From a virus, in the IMG/VR virus record IMGVR_UViG_3300035192_000045, positions 1-35,628 of that record: DNA of 35,628 bases; one strand, given 5' to 3'. Shown one piece after another: positions 7,362-16,908 of this stretch (its first letter is position 1; each line of letters begins with the position of its first letter). The position numbers were made by a program, and so were the translations under genes. The notes below the pieces were generated by a model. It did no database searches and had not been told where the DNA came from. It saw only the letters and a list, made by a program, of their open reading frames with translations.

Positions 7362-8677
7362 CCCCCACTCCGTTCGACGACTCACGCCTCACCGACAAGT
7401 TTTGGACCCCGGAACCTTGGGACTCCAACATCCCTTCTCCCGGTTTCATCTCCGACTTCGTCCTCGCCTTCCGGGGAATAGAGGCTTGCACCAAGTATCA
7501 AGTCTGGGCCGTCCTTCACGCCATCTCCGCTCTTCTCAAGCGTGATACATGGCTCGAATGGGGACCACTCGGACGCTTCTACTTAAACCTCTACGTGTTC
7601 CTCGTCGGTCCCCCGTCCACCAAGAAATCATCCGTCGTTCTCCGCGCCGAGGAAATCCTCGAAGCCGTCCCGAAACACCTCTACGACGAAATCGAAGTCA
7701 TACGCAAAACTCCCAACCTCCTTCACTCAAAAGCCACTCCCGAAGCCCTTATGAAGTTTCTCGCCCCCTCCAAGCGCCGCAAAAACGGCCAAGACATCGA
7801 TCTCGGTTCCAACGGTACCATCGCCGCCTCGGAACTCGCCACTTTCCTCGGAAAACAGCAATACAACACCGGCCTCATCGAAATCCTCACCAACCTCTAC
7901 GACTGTAAACCCTCCGATGACGTAATGACTCTAAGCCGAGGCAAAGAAGTTCTCCGTGATATCTACGTCACCTTCATAGGATGCTCCACCCCCTCCGGTC
8001 TATCCGAATCCATCCCGGAACAAGCCTTCGGTGACGGGTTCCTCTCCCGCGTTATCCTCGTTTACCAAGAGCATCGCACCCGCAAATTCCCCGTACCGCG
8101 CCCGGTCACCGGAGGCCCCACCCCCACCGAACTCGCCCAGAGACTCGCTTGGATAGCCCACAACGCCCAAGGCCCGTACCTTCTCTCCCAAGAAACCATC
8201 AACGCTTACATCAATTGGTACGACACCTTCTGGGAAGCCGAAGTCTCCAACCCCGACATAAACCAACGCGGCATGTCACGCTATGACATCCATCTCCTCA
8301 AACTCGCCACCCTCATTCGTATCCAACGCTATGAACCCGGCAACGTCGTCGAACTGCAAGACTTCGACGACGCCCAACGTCTTCTCAAAGCCACCGTTCG
8401 CGAAGGATTCAAAGCCACGAAGGAAGTCGGCACCACTAAGGAAGACCGCATCACCCAACAAGTCATGGATTACATCCGGCGTAAAGGCGAAACAACCCGC
8501 CGCACCCTCCTCACGCGCAACTCTGGTCGCGGCTTCAAATCGGACCTCGTATCCGCCGCCGTCCGCGAACTCTACCAACGCGGTGAAGTCGTTATCCTCA
8601 AAAACGGTAACCAGCAAACATACCCCACCACATCGGGAGACGAAATATACAAATGGATTGGAGGAACCGAAGAATGA
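7358..8677 (+). CDS. DUF3987-like ATPase-related protein with degenerate P-loop
   Basis: 439 aa. Residues 78-91 hold FLVGPPSTKKSS, the position of a Walker A loop, but the Gly before the Lys is replaced by Lys (G84-PPSTK-K90-S91). AASELATFL (about 150) and YVTFIGCSTP (about 205) match the later strands of RecA-like DUF3987 proteins, which occur in mobile elements and phages near primases. Residues 360-430 look like a winged helix (ITQQVMDYIRRKGETTRRTLL). A helicase or loader role is plausible because no other helicase is visible here, but ATP use is uncertain. Coupled at both ends. Confidence 0.75.
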   Translation: MTPTPFDDSRLTDKFWTPEPWDSNIPSPGFISDFVLAFRGIEACTKYQVWAVLHAISALLKRDTWLEWGPLGRFYLNLYVFLVGPPSTKKSSVVLRAEEILEAVPKHLYDEIEVIRKTPNLLHSKATPEALMKFLAPSKRRKNGQDIDLGSNGTIAASELATFLGKQQYNTGLIEILTNLYDCKPSDDVMTLSRGKEVLRDIYVTFIGCSTPSGLSESIPEQAFGDGFLSRVILVYQEHRTRKFPVPRPVTGGPTPTELAQRLAWIAHNAQGPYLLSQETINAYINWYDTFWEAEVSNPDINQRGMSRYDIHLLKLATLIRIQRYEPGNVVELQDFDDAQRLLKATVREGFKATKEVGTTKEDRITQQVMDYIRRKGETTRRTLLTRNSGRGFKSDLVSAAVRELYQRGEVVILKNGNQQTYPTTSGDEIYKWIGGTEE

Positions 8678-8748
8678 AGAAGAGAACCTATAAACATCGT
8701 GGGAAATGGTCGTTGAAGGAGACATCTGAATGCCCCCGAAGCGCTTAA
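8674..8748 (+). CDS. Possible 24-aa basic peptide
   Basis: ATG at 8674 overlaps the preceding TGA, and the frame runs 24 codons to TAA at 8746-8748, overlapping the next gene by 19 bases. The product is basic (MKKRTYKHRGKWS start). It may only serve to carry ribosomes toward the next start. Support is limited to the ATGA coupling typical of this genome. Confidence 0.3.
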   Translation: MKKRTYKHRGKWSLKETSECPRSA

Positions 8749-9290
8749 CCGAAAAAGGCATCTATTCCGAGAAGCAACTCCTTTCCCTCTGGGAAAAGCA
8801 CAAGAAAATCCTTCCCGTCTCCCAAGCCCTCGGAGTGAATCGCAAAACAGTCCGCAGGCATTTACTTCGCCTCGGGATCACCTCAATCCGTCCCCCAGGA
8901 AGGCCTAAAGGTCTCCCGGGAAGACACCACAGCTCACTTATCAAATGGGTCAAAGAACACCCAACCACTCCTCTGCCACGGTCTCCTGAGAAAATCGTCG
9001 CCCTGACAGGATGCTCCATCCACGCCGTCCTCGCTTACTTAAAGCGACGCCGCGAGAACTTCCGTAAAGAACTCGCCTCCTTGCCCGATCTCCGCCAAAC
9101 ACCCCTCAAACTAAAAACCCCGTCCGGAGTCGGTATCCCCTTACGCGTTGTAGACTCCTACAACTACGTCATTGACGACTGGACGCAGAAAGCCAAACTC
9201 GTCATTCAACTCAGAGGCGGGAAGAAACTATCATTCAAGATCAAATCGTTGAAGGATTTCAAGAAGGCTATTGCTGATTCTTATCAATAG
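8730..9290 (+). CDS. HTH DNA-binding protein with AT-hook-like motif
   Basis: 186 aa, start ATG 8730 with GGAG at about 8717-8721. Residues 14-50 form a homeodomain-like helix-turn-helix (LPVSQALGVNRKTVRRHLLRLG), typical of the HTH part of transposases and phage regulators. PPGRPKG (about 55-61) resembles an AT hook. A second helical, possibly HTH-like segment (SPEKIVALTGCSIHAVLAYLKRR) follows, then a beta-rich C-terminus. Likely a transcription regulator or DNA-binding replication factor. It is the last + strand gene and its 3' end overlaps the convergent 1498-aa gene by 23 bases. Confidence 0.75.
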   Translation: MPPKRLTEKGIYSEKQLLSLWEKHKKILPVSQALGVNRKTVRRHLLRLGITSIRPPGRPKGLPGRHHSSLIKWVKEHPTTPLPRSPEKIVALTGCSIHAVLAYLKRRRENFRKELASLPDLRQTPLKLKTPSGVGIPLRVVDSYNYVIDDWTQKAKLVIQLRGGKKLSFKIKSLKDFKKAIADSYQ

Positions 9291-12200
9291 GAACCGAAGT
9301 CCAAGAGAGAAATGCCTTATGAAGATCGCCCGCGTTCGCATACTCCAATCCACGCACAATTGACCGGAACTGGTACGAACCGGGCACCACACTCGTAAGC
9401 AAAGTGGAGTTCATCAGCTTCCCGATGTCGATCTGAGGTTGCCCATTCTTCGTAGTATACCCGAAGAGCCGCGCCCTGATCTGCGGCGCGTCCGGGCTGT
9501 TAGAAAACGCTTCCATGAAATCATTCAGCAAGTGGTAATACGGACCACCCGAGAAAGTCAACGGCCCGGGGAAGTAATCCTCCGTCCGCATCCCGATATA
9601 GGAAGCCGCCGCCGAAAACGCTAACCCGGTTCCCACCCAACGCGACACGAAAGCCGCCTTCTGGCCCAAGGTCCGCGCCCGCATGAACCCATTTCTAATG
9701 TTGGCCACGAAATAAGTGGGATAAGTCCCGAACTGTCCGAACACCTTTCCCATCGTTCCCTTGGCCCAAACCGGCATCAATCCGGCTTTGTAGTCGAATT
9801 GAGTCTCACGAACCATCTGCACCGCGAACAACTCTCTCGCCAATTCCGGTTTCCCCTCAAGCATATGCTGCCTACAACGCGCCTGAAGATCATCCGCCAA
9901 GTTCCACACCCCCGAATCCCGCTTAAGAAACCGATCCAGATCAATCGCTCCGGCGTTGTACCGCTTCAAAGCATCATCGAACCGCAACCGCGAGGCCATG
10001 TAAGAGACCGACCGGTTCCATGTATCCGAGGTCTTGATCCAACGTAATGTCGCTTGCGACGTTTTCTCCAACTTGCCCCCGCGTCCGAATATCTCACCGG
10101 ACTTGTAGAAGGGCAGATCGGGAGGTATTATTCCCGATTTCCGAATAAGGGCCGCCACCTCTCCGGTTTTATCTTTCGCTAATAAGTCCATCGCGTCCGC
10201 TACCCAACTCTGCCCGATACGGGTACCGGTAGTAAGAAACGGTTGGGTAAGGTTCCTAAGCGCAGTTCCGGGCCTAAACCCCAGCCCGGACATGTACCCT
10301 AACTGCAACACGGCGTCCACCACACTACTCGGATTGTGCTTCACACCGATCCCCTTAAACAACCTATGCGAGAAGGTCCGCACCAATTCCTCGTTTAAGT
10401 CGCCGGGAATCCCGGCGAACTCCTGCATGTAAATCTTAAATCTCGTCCGTAGCGCGGGATCATACTGCCCTGAGTTCGCCTTGAACCACTTGTCTACATC
10501 GTCGAGAATGGGGCCGAGGAACCGTTCCCTTTGGCCCGCCGCGATATATTTCCGCAACTGAATCAAGGGATCGTCCTCAAGGGCGAAGTCAACAATATCC
10601 GAAACCCGAGAATGCCTGAAGAAAGCATCCACATCGGTTGGAAGTCGGTCCGTCTTAAAGGCGTCTTTAAGGAAGTCCACCGTGTCGGAGTCGAAATATT
10701 TCCCCATCTCGGCCGTCTTCCGGTACAACTTAATCTTCGGGAGATATTCCGTGAGGAACTTGTCCGCGTTAATATCATAAAGCTGGAACAACTGATTATA
10801 CATCGTCCGTACGTTTTTGGCGGCGTCGATGTGTTCTGCCGTCAGGCCCAACCCCTCGGCGATTTCCCTGATCCCCGGATCGTCGAGATTGTTCCTCAAC
10901 AATTCCCCGAACCTGATCCTCTCCGCTTTCTTCATCGTCTTCCCGTCGATCTTGAACGCCGTCGAGGCGATCTTGTCGGCGTCCGCAAACGTCCCCATCA
11001 CGAACCCTCTTCCCGCCTCAATCCTCCTCATAGACTTGAGTATGTATTCCGGGGCACCTTGCTTGACCGCGTTCTCGAAGGAAATCTCGGTTGGCCATAA
11101 GAAGTTCTTCAGATTCCACCCGGCCGACATTTCCGCCACCTCGCCCGGCTCCAACTTCCACTTCGTATCGCCCGTAGAAAGGTCCGGAACCCTCCTCATA
11201 TCGCGGAACCATGCCTCCTCGATACCAGTCAACTCGGGCATGTATTCGGCCAGAGGAGCCTCTCTGATGATACCCATGAGTTCCTTCTTACTCCGCGCCG
11301 TCAAAACCCGATCCTTATTATACACCCACCACTGATTATCCCGCACCTCGATGTTGTAGCCTTTACGTTCAGCCGCTTTCCGCACGATGTCGTAATCGTT
11401 CGCTCCGCGCTTCAAGAATTTCTTTGCCGCCTCCAAGCTCTTGAACTCCCGCGAGAACCCCAACTCAGGCACGTCCACTGTGTACACGCTCGTCTCCCGG
11501 TCGAATCTCACCCTGTTCCCAAGCCGGGCCTGCTTTGCTTGCCGTGTGGAATACTTGGAATACTTGTCGAGTTCCTCCATCAAAGTCTCGGCGGTCCCGA
11601 AGGCGATCTTATTCTGCTGCACCACTCCCCCAGTCCCGGTGAAATCCTTGTCCACCAAGAAGGTGAATTCGGGCGCGTACTCAGCCGGAATCTTAGGAGT
11701 AAGCTCGGGGTTATTCCGTAAAAGCTCGTCGATGGACTCCGCCTGCGCCACTTTAACCCCGCCCTTGTATACAAGGTACCCACGATTTGTCTTTTGAAGA
11801 TCGAGTCCTTGGTAGGTTGCGAGATATGTCTTCACCAGCTTGTCGTCGATGATTTTGTTCTTGAGAATGAAGTTTCCAACATCCTCGATAGAGTCAAACA
11901 TTTGCGCCGCCTGGCCCGGAAACGCCACCCGCAATTTCCCCCCGGCAACCTGTTCAATATTCGCCCCGAAATCATTCAGAGCCGTATCGACAATCCAAGA
12001 AGGAGTATAGTGCACCTGGGACTTCTTAAGCATCTCTTGATAAGCTTGCTGGATTTCGGGACCGCCCGCCCCCACCCCAGGATGCTTGGTCATCTTCCCC
12101 AAGTCACGCGACAGCTTGGCAATGGCATCTACCTCGTCGAGAGGGTTTGAGATTGCGGCCGGGACCTCTGATATTGACCTATTCCCGACTTGCACCACCA

Positions 12201-13764
12201 ACTTGTCTCCGCTTGACAGCACCCGCACCGTTTCCCGGTCGATGTCTGTTCCTCGGTAGAATTCCTTGGCAAACATCTCGACGTTTTTTCGGTTGAACTT
12301 GCCGCCGACCGGGGCCACCGTAGCGGATAGCAGTTTCGCCTTTTCTTTGGCGTTGTCGGGGAGGTATTGTTTGACGGTCTCGGAGATTTGAAGCTTTCGC
12401 GAACCGACGGCCATCATTCCGGCATCTCGCGTCTTGGTCTTAGGGAGCTGTAGCGCTCTCTCATCGAGAAAGGCTTTCGCGGAGTCGTAGTCTTTCAGGT
12501 GCTTCACCAACTTCCCCGTAAGGGGATCGGTAGCGTTCCACGCCCCGCTTGCGGCTTTCTTCATCGCAACGGCGTTATCCGGTCCGAGAGCCATTCCGTA
12601 AGTGCGTAGCAGATCATCAGGATCCGGTTTCCCGGCGAACCTCAACACTCTTCCGTGGCTCTCAGCGATATTGAACATGGTGGTAAGTTGCTCATCGCCG
12701 AACTTTTCAATGAAAGCCCTTGAATACCCGCCTCCGGATACGGCATCTACAAAAGCGTTGTTGAATGAAGCCCGGAGGTTTTGAAGAGGTTTCCCGGCGG
12801 AGGCCTCGCTCACAAGGGAAATCTCCTTCGGTGGTCCCTTAAAGGTCCATTTAAGTGCTTGGCCCCCGCGCTTAAGCCCTCCCAGTACGAAAAAGCAGGC
12901 GAGGTCTCCTAGGGCGTATTCCCCGAAATAGCTCGCGCTCTTGAAAGCTATCTCCTGAAAGCTCTTATTCTCCCACCCGCGATTCATGATGTCTTTCAGG
13001 TCTTCGCGAAGAACCCCAACCACCCCGCCGGCGGCCGCGTGAACCCCGCTCCGCGCCGCCAAGTATCCCCAACGCGGAAGTTTGGCGATCTTCGGAATCT
13101 TCATGAGGAGTTTCGCTACTCCCGCCGGCTTCGCCATCGTTCCTACAAGGCCTGTGTACCCAATCGACGTCTCTAGCCCGAACCCCGATATCATCCCGGC
13201 TGTCTCCAACACACTCCCGAGGGAAGCTTGCTTCATATCTTTGTTTTGGGTGTAGCGTAACCAATCGAGGAACTTTTCTTGGTTCCTCCCGATAGCCTCC
13301 GTCTGCGTGGCTCGTTGCAAGAGTCCGTTGAAAGCCTTAATTAGCCCCGTCCCCTCGTAGAACCCGGCCCCGAACCGCGACGCTTGCCCCAGAAGCTTGG
13401 TTACATCTTTGATTATCGCCCCGGCGCGGGTAGGAGATTCCCGCGTCAGCATAAGCTTCTCGAAATGCTCTTGCATCCCGACCGCTCCTTGTTTGTCGAT
13501 TTTTTCCTTGAGGAGGTTCATCGCCCCGAAGTCGGGCGTGAGGCCTTTTATCCCAAACAATTCCGGTGACGGTTCAAAGCGTGGGGCCGCGAAAATAAGC
13601 TTGTCGAAGAGGAGTTGCTTCTGCTCAGGGGGGAGTTGGGCGAACTTCGGATCAAGCTGAAGTTGCTTCTTCAGCACCTCCGCCCGGAGGCGAATCTGTT
13701 CGTCGTATGGAAGTTTGGCAAACCTGGGATCATTTTCAAGTTTCTGATAATAGTTTCCATTCAA
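9268..13764 (-). CDS. Giant internal virion / DNA-ejection-type protein, 1498 aa
   Basis: The longest gene and last of the late operon. The N-terminus has two copies of a DP[RK]FA[KQ]LP motif (residues 12-19 and 38-45), common in podovirus ejection proteins. Gly/Ala-rich hydrophobic stretches lie at about 188-255. Residues about 588-840 hold at least four related modules of 45-50 residues (see findings). The C-terminal 250 residues are helical with FGTYPTYFVANIRNG near 1360 and a conserved-looking SYIGM segment. Size and position match the large ejected proteins of P22- and T7-like phages, but no lytic transglycosylase motif is evident. Start ATG 13764 overlaps the previous stop. Confidence 0.8.
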   Translation of the reverse strand: MNGNYYQKLENDPRFAKLPYDEQIRLRAEVLKKQLQLDPKFAQLPPEQKQLLFDKLIFAAPRFEPSPELFGIKGLTPDFGAMNLLKEKIDKQGAVGMQEHFEKLMLTRESPTRAGAIIKDVTKLLGQASRFGAGFYEGTGLIKAFNGLLQRATQTEAIGRNQEKFLDWLRYTQNKDMKQASLGSVLETAGMISGFGLETSIGYTGLVGTMAKPAGVAKLLMKIPKIAKLPRWGYLAARSGVHAAAGGVVGVLREDLKDIMNRGWENKSFQEIAFKSASYFGEYALGDLACFFVLGGLKRGGQALKWTFKGPPKEISLVSEASAGKPLQNLRASFNNAFVDAVSGGGYSRAFIEKFGDEQLTTMFNIAESHGRVLRFAGKPDPDDLLRTYGMALGPDNAVAMKKAASGAWNATDPLTGKLVKHLKDYDSAKAFLDERALQLPKTKTRDAGMMAVGSRKLQISETVKQYLPDNAKEKAKLLSATVAPVGGKFNRKNVEMFAKEFYRGTDIDRETVRVLSSGDKLVVQVGNRSISEVPAAISNPLDEVDAIAKLSRDLGKMTKHPGVGAGGPEIQQAYQEMLKKSQVHYTPSWIVDTALNDFGANIEQVAGGKLRVAFPGQAAQMFDSIEDVGNFILKNKIIDDKLVKTYLATYQGLDLQKTNRGYLVYKGGVKVAQAESIDELLRNNPELTPKIPAEYAPEFTFLVDKDFTGTGGVVQQNKIAFGTAETLMEELDKYSKYSTRQAKQARLGNRVRFDRETSVYTVDVPELGFSREFKSLEAAKKFLKRGANDYDIVRKAAERKGYNIEVRDNQWWVYNKDRVLTARSKKELMGIIREAPLAEYMPELTGIEEAWFRDMRRVPDLSTGDTKWKLEPGEVAEMSAGWNLKNFLWPTEISFENAVKQGAPEYILKSMRRIEAGRGFVMGTFADADKIASTAFKIDGKTMKKAERIRFGELLRNNLDDPGIREIAEGLGLTAEHIDAAKNVRTMYNQLFQLYDINADKFLTEYLPKIKLYRKTAEMGKYFDSDTVDFLKDAFKTDRLPTDVDAFFRHSRVSDIVDFALEDDPLIQLRKYIAAGQRERFLGPILDDVDKWFKANSGQYDPALRTRFKIYMQEFAGIPGDLNEELVRTFSHRLFKGIGVKHNPSSVVDAVLQLGYMSGLGFRPGTALRNLTQPFLTTGTRIGQSWVADAMDLLAKDKTGEVAALIRKSGIIPPDLPFYKSGEIFGRGGKLEKTSQATLRWIKTSDTWNRSVSYMASRLRFDDALKRYNAGAIDLDRFLKRDSGVWNLADDLQARCRQHMLEGKPELARELFAVQMVRETQFDYKAGLMPVWAKGTMGKVFGQFGTYPTYFVANIRNGFMRARTLGQKAAFVSRWVGTGLAFSAAASYIGMRTEDYFPGPLTFSGGPYYHLLNDFMEAFSNSPDAPQIRARLFGYTTKNGQPQIDIGKLMNSTLLTSVVPGSYQFRSIVRGLEYANAGDLHKAFLSWTSVPIDKNQQ

Positions 13765-15752
13765 GGAGATTCTCCCTCGATGAGTTCGTTGAGAAGCAAC
13801 GCCCCCTCACGACTGATTCCGGTCTTGGTTTCCTCGCCTCCCGCTTCAGCATAGCCCTTCCGCCTTGCCTCCTCAGGGGTGAGATAAGCTTTCACCTTAC
13901 TTGGAGTGTGGAGTCCTTGAATCGGGAGCAGATTCCCAATCTGCTGAAAAATACCCAACTCCATTTGCTTCTCATACGGCTTGATGAGTTGCTTCGCTTG
14001 CGCGTAGGTGTATCCTTCAGCCATGAGACTACTTGTGAGGTAATCCTTATAGACCGTTTGGTATCCTGGGTCTTGCAACCACTGGTCGTCGTTCCACTGC
14101 GCCTTCCCCGGGTCAGCTTTAATCAGCGAATTTTTGTAGTCCGTGGCGCGTTTCTGGAAGTCTCCCATAACCTTCTGCATACTTATCGCTTGACCACGTG
14201 AGGCTAATTCCACATCCACCATCTTTTTCTGTGCGTCGATTTGCAGTTCCCGTGCTTTCAGCGCAAGCTCCCGCTCTTTGAACACAACCCCAGCACGCTT
14301 GGCCTCGATGTCGGCTTGAATACGGGCCGCTTCCAAGGCAAGCTTCTGCTTCTCAAGATAGTCCTTATCAGCGGTTTGCATCTGCCCGAGGAGAGCGTCG
14401 TACCCGCCGAAGTTTCCCGCTACGCGATCCAAGTGTTTTTTCACCCTTGCGTAGCCTTCGGGAGTATTGATAACTTTCGCTAAGTGGCCTATTCTCCCGA
14501 GGACCTGATCTCCCTCCGCTTTTATCTCCTCAGGGGTCATAAATCTCCTTCCGGAAGAATTCCGTTGGAGAGTATTCAGCGCCCCGCTTGCGGCCCGTTC
14601 CGCTACTTCCGTCCGCTTAACCGTAGTGGTATTCGCCCCGTCCATCTGAGCGACTTGGCTTATAGTGAGATCGACTGGTTCAGCTATGAGGAGTCTTACT
14701 CCGCTCTCCTGAGTGAACGCGTCCCCGTTCTCGAAGGCTTTACGGGCGGCGTTCACCCCTCCGTACCGTTGAGTAAGCTGTTCCTTATTCATGTTCCATA
14801 CGGACTCTTTGAACTGCTTGTCGCTCATGTCGGGATAAATCTGGTTCTTCAGCTGGGAGAAAACTTCTTTCCGATTGACGGCGTTCTTCATATCTGCCTT
14901 GGGACGAAATACCCCATTCTCCACGGAAGCAAGCGGAACATTCTCCCGCTCAACCGTCCGGGTCTGAGTGCGCATTCCCGCGTCTTCTTTCCGCATTTGC
15001 TGGTACTGTGGAGGAGTGGGTCCGATTCCCTTGGTCCCCGCGAAAAATCCCGTCACCTCCTCCGGCGCGGCCTCGTTCGTCTGATAGAACTTGTATGCTT
15101 GCCACGCTGGGTTCCGCATCATCTCATCCGCAGAGGCATTCGGATTATATTCCTCCGGCGATTGTTGGATGGCTTGGTAGTATTTCGTTCCCCAGGCTCC
15201 TGGCTCAAGGGGGTATTTCGCTCCCTCGGAAACATCCTTCATGAGCAGCTTGCGAAATTCCGGGTATGACATCTTCCCGCCAGTTTGTGTGGTAACCTCT
15301 TCCGCCGTCTTCCCCGATACCTCCGCTTGCGTAGGTTGCACGGGAGGCGGTTGCCTAACTGGAGGCTGGGTCCGGTCCTCCATAGGACGCGGGGCGGTGG
15401 TGGTAAGCTGTATCGCCTCCCCGGCTGCGATCCTCGCCTGCAACGCTGGGTCCTGCAACGCTGTCGACCACTGATTGTAGATGTTTTCGACTTCTTGCGA
15501 ATCAGGTCGAAGATTGTACTGCAACCCAATAAGGCGCTTGACATCCTTCGCGCCGCTCTTAATGTAATCAGGGTACGCTTTCAACTTCTCAAGGAGAAGC
15601 TCCTTACTCAGTCTCGCTTGTTCCTCTCTCTGCGCCTTAAGCTGATTGCTTAAGGTAAGCATCTGCGTGCTGACTTGCGCCCCGGCCGCTATGTAATCGA
15701 GAGGATCACGTTTCGCCGGACCTCGTACCGCTTGCGGACTCGAAATAGGCAT
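13761..15752 (-). CDS. Coiled-coil internal virion protein, 663 aa
   Basis: Sits directly before the 1498-aa gene and overlaps it by four bases. Helical throughout, with coiled-coil stretches at about 30-60 (NQLKAQREEQARLSKELL) and 450-520 (KLALEAARIQADIEAKRAG). A Pro/Gln/Thr-rich linker lies at about 115-150. A second ejection-type protein, analogous in position to P22 gp20 or T7 gp15, is the best guess from context; I see no enzyme motif. Start ATG 15752 has GGAGG upstream. Confidence 0.75.
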   Translation of the reverse strand: MPISSPQAVRGPAKRDPLDYIAAGAQVSTQMLTLSNQLKAQREEQARLSKELLLEKLKAYPDYIKSGAKDVKRLIGLQYNLRPDSQEVENIYNQWSTALQDPALQARIAAGEAIQLTTTAPRPMEDRTQPPVRQPPPVQPTQAEVSGKTAEEVTTQTGGKMSYPEFRKLLMKDVSEGAKYPLEPGAWGTKYYQAIQQSPEEYNPNASADEMMRNPAWQAYKFYQTNEAAPEEVTGFFAGTKGIGPTPPQYQQMRKEDAGMRTQTRTVERENVPLASVENGVFRPKADMKNAVNRKEVFSQLKNQIYPDMSDKQFKESVWNMNKEQLTQRYGGVNAARKAFENGDAFTQESGVRLLIAEPVDLTISQVAQMDGANTTTVKRTEVAERAASGALNTLQRNSSGRRFMTPEEIKAEGDQVLGRIGHLAKVINTPEGYARVKKHLDRVAGNFGGYDALLGQMQTADKDYLEKQKLALEAARIQADIEAKRAGVVFKERELALKARELQIDAQKKMVDVELASRGQAISMQKVMGDFQKRATDYKNSLIKADPGKAQWNDDQWLQDPGYQTVYKDYLTSSLMAEGYTYAQAKQLIKPYEKQMELGIFQQIGNLLPIQGLHTPSKVKAYLTPEEARRKGYAEAGGEETKTGISREGALLLNELIEGESP

Positions 15753-15766
15753 CTTTTACCTCCTTA

Positions 15767-16423
15767 TCACTGCAACCCGGGCGCTACCCTGTTCCCGCCA
15801 GGAATTTGGTTCGCTAACCCGAGAATACCCGTCCCCAATCCAAGGATACCTCCTAAGCCCCCGGTAAGCTGCTCGAAGAATCCAGGCTGATATGTGGAGC
15901 TATACGTCGGCTGCCAATATTCAGCTTGCCCCAAGCCACCTTGCAACCCAAGCACGTTGTTAAGTAAGTTCGCTTGTGTTCCGTAGGCACCTCCCATCTG
16001 ACCGAGTAGCGATTGCGCTAAGCCGCCCCCAAGCTGAGACTGCATCCCGGCGATATTGGTAACCGCGTTCGAAATCGGTTCCGCCGCTCCACGGGTCATC
16101 GCGCTCAACGCCGCTCCTGAGTTCAACGCCCCGGCCCCGGAATACTGATTCGCCACGTCTCTCATGGCTTGTTGAGAAAGAATATCCGCCGTATTCATGA
16201 GATTGGCCCCGTAAGGGGAAATCAGCGCCCCGGAAATGTTCTGTATTCCCGGCAACGCTCCCTCCAAGGAAGCGATATTGTTGGTGGGGGCGAACTGCCC
16301 CATTCCCGACGTGAACCCTTGCTGAAGCCCTTGAAGATTGTTCCAAAGTTGCTGGGTATACGGATTAACGTTGGTTACATCGGAAGGGTCACCCAACTTT
16401 TCATGTACCGTCTCGCCACCCAT
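15767..16423 (-). CDS. Gly/Ala/Gln-rich internal protein, 218 aa
   Basis: Start ATG 16423 has a strong AGAGGAGG site and overlaps the GNAT stop (TGATG); a longer in-frame extension would lie inside the GNAT gene. Rich in Gly, Ala, Asn, Gln and Leu, with a long hydrophobic Gly-rich C-terminus (GGLGGILGLGTGILGLANQ). It fits the smallest of a three-protein ejection set, comparable in position to P22 gp7 or T7 gp14. Low complexity prevents a family call. Confidence 0.7.
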   Translation of the reverse strand: MGGETVHEKLGDPSDVTNVNPYTQQLWNNLQGLQQGFTSGMGQFAPTNNIASLEGALPGIQNISGALISPYGANLMNTADILSQQAMRDVANQYSGAGALNSGAALSAMTRGAAEPISNAVTNIAGMQSQLGGGLAQSLLGQMGGAYGTQANLLNNVLGLQGGLGQAEYWQPTYSSTYQPGFFEQLTGGLGGILGLGTGILGLANQIPGGNRVAPGLQ

Positions 16424-16908
16424 CAAAGTACCTCCTCTTTGAGAATCGAGTGAATAAAAACATCGCAAAGATTACCTTTATAGAACATCCTGTTCCTCAT
16501 CCGGCCCTCGTACTTGAACCCGATCTTGTTCTCCATGACTCGCTTGAGGGTGCGGGCGAACTCAGGGATAAACGTCTCGATCCGCTGAAGGTTGAACTGG
16601 AGAAAGGCCCATTCGAGACAAGAGCGGATCAACTCAATCTTATCCGAAAGCCTGTGGTCGAAAAAGATTACATGCGCCGCCGCTTTAAGGTTTTCATCGA
16701 TATCAGTGAGGAATAATATCCCCGTCTCGGTCTCCAATACCACCGTCTCCCGTGTCAGCATCCGTTTGAAGAAAAGTCCCTCATCCCACCGGATGGAATC
16801 GTTAAAGAGTTGGTCATAATTCCTGATCTTTTCCCACAGTTCCTCCAGCTTCCGCTCATTTACAGTGTAGAGTTTCGCTCCTTTCGGGGGTTCGAGAATC
16901 CTAATCAA
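16423..16908 (-). CDS. GNAT-like acetyltransferase, 161 aa (TTG start)
   Basis: TTG 16908 is selected: GAGG lies seven bases upstream and it overlaps the stop of the 605-aa gene. A longer frame would run inside that gene. The C-terminal half (LQFNLQRIETFIPEF, then RVMENKIGFKYEGRMRN) matches the alpha-beta ending of RimJ/RimL-type GNAT proteins. The acetyl-CoA pyrophosphate loop is not obvious, so activity is uncertain. GNAT-like genes are known in tail modules of podoviruses; the substrate is unknown. Confidence 0.75.
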   Translation of the reverse strand: MIRILEPPKGAKLYTVNERKLEELWEKIRNYDQLFNDSIRWDEGLFFKRMLTRETVVLETETGILFLTDIDENLKAAAHVIFFDHRLSDKIELIRSCLEWAFLQFNLQRIETFIPEFARTLKRVMENKIGFKYEGRMRNRMFYKGNLCDVFIHSILKEEVL

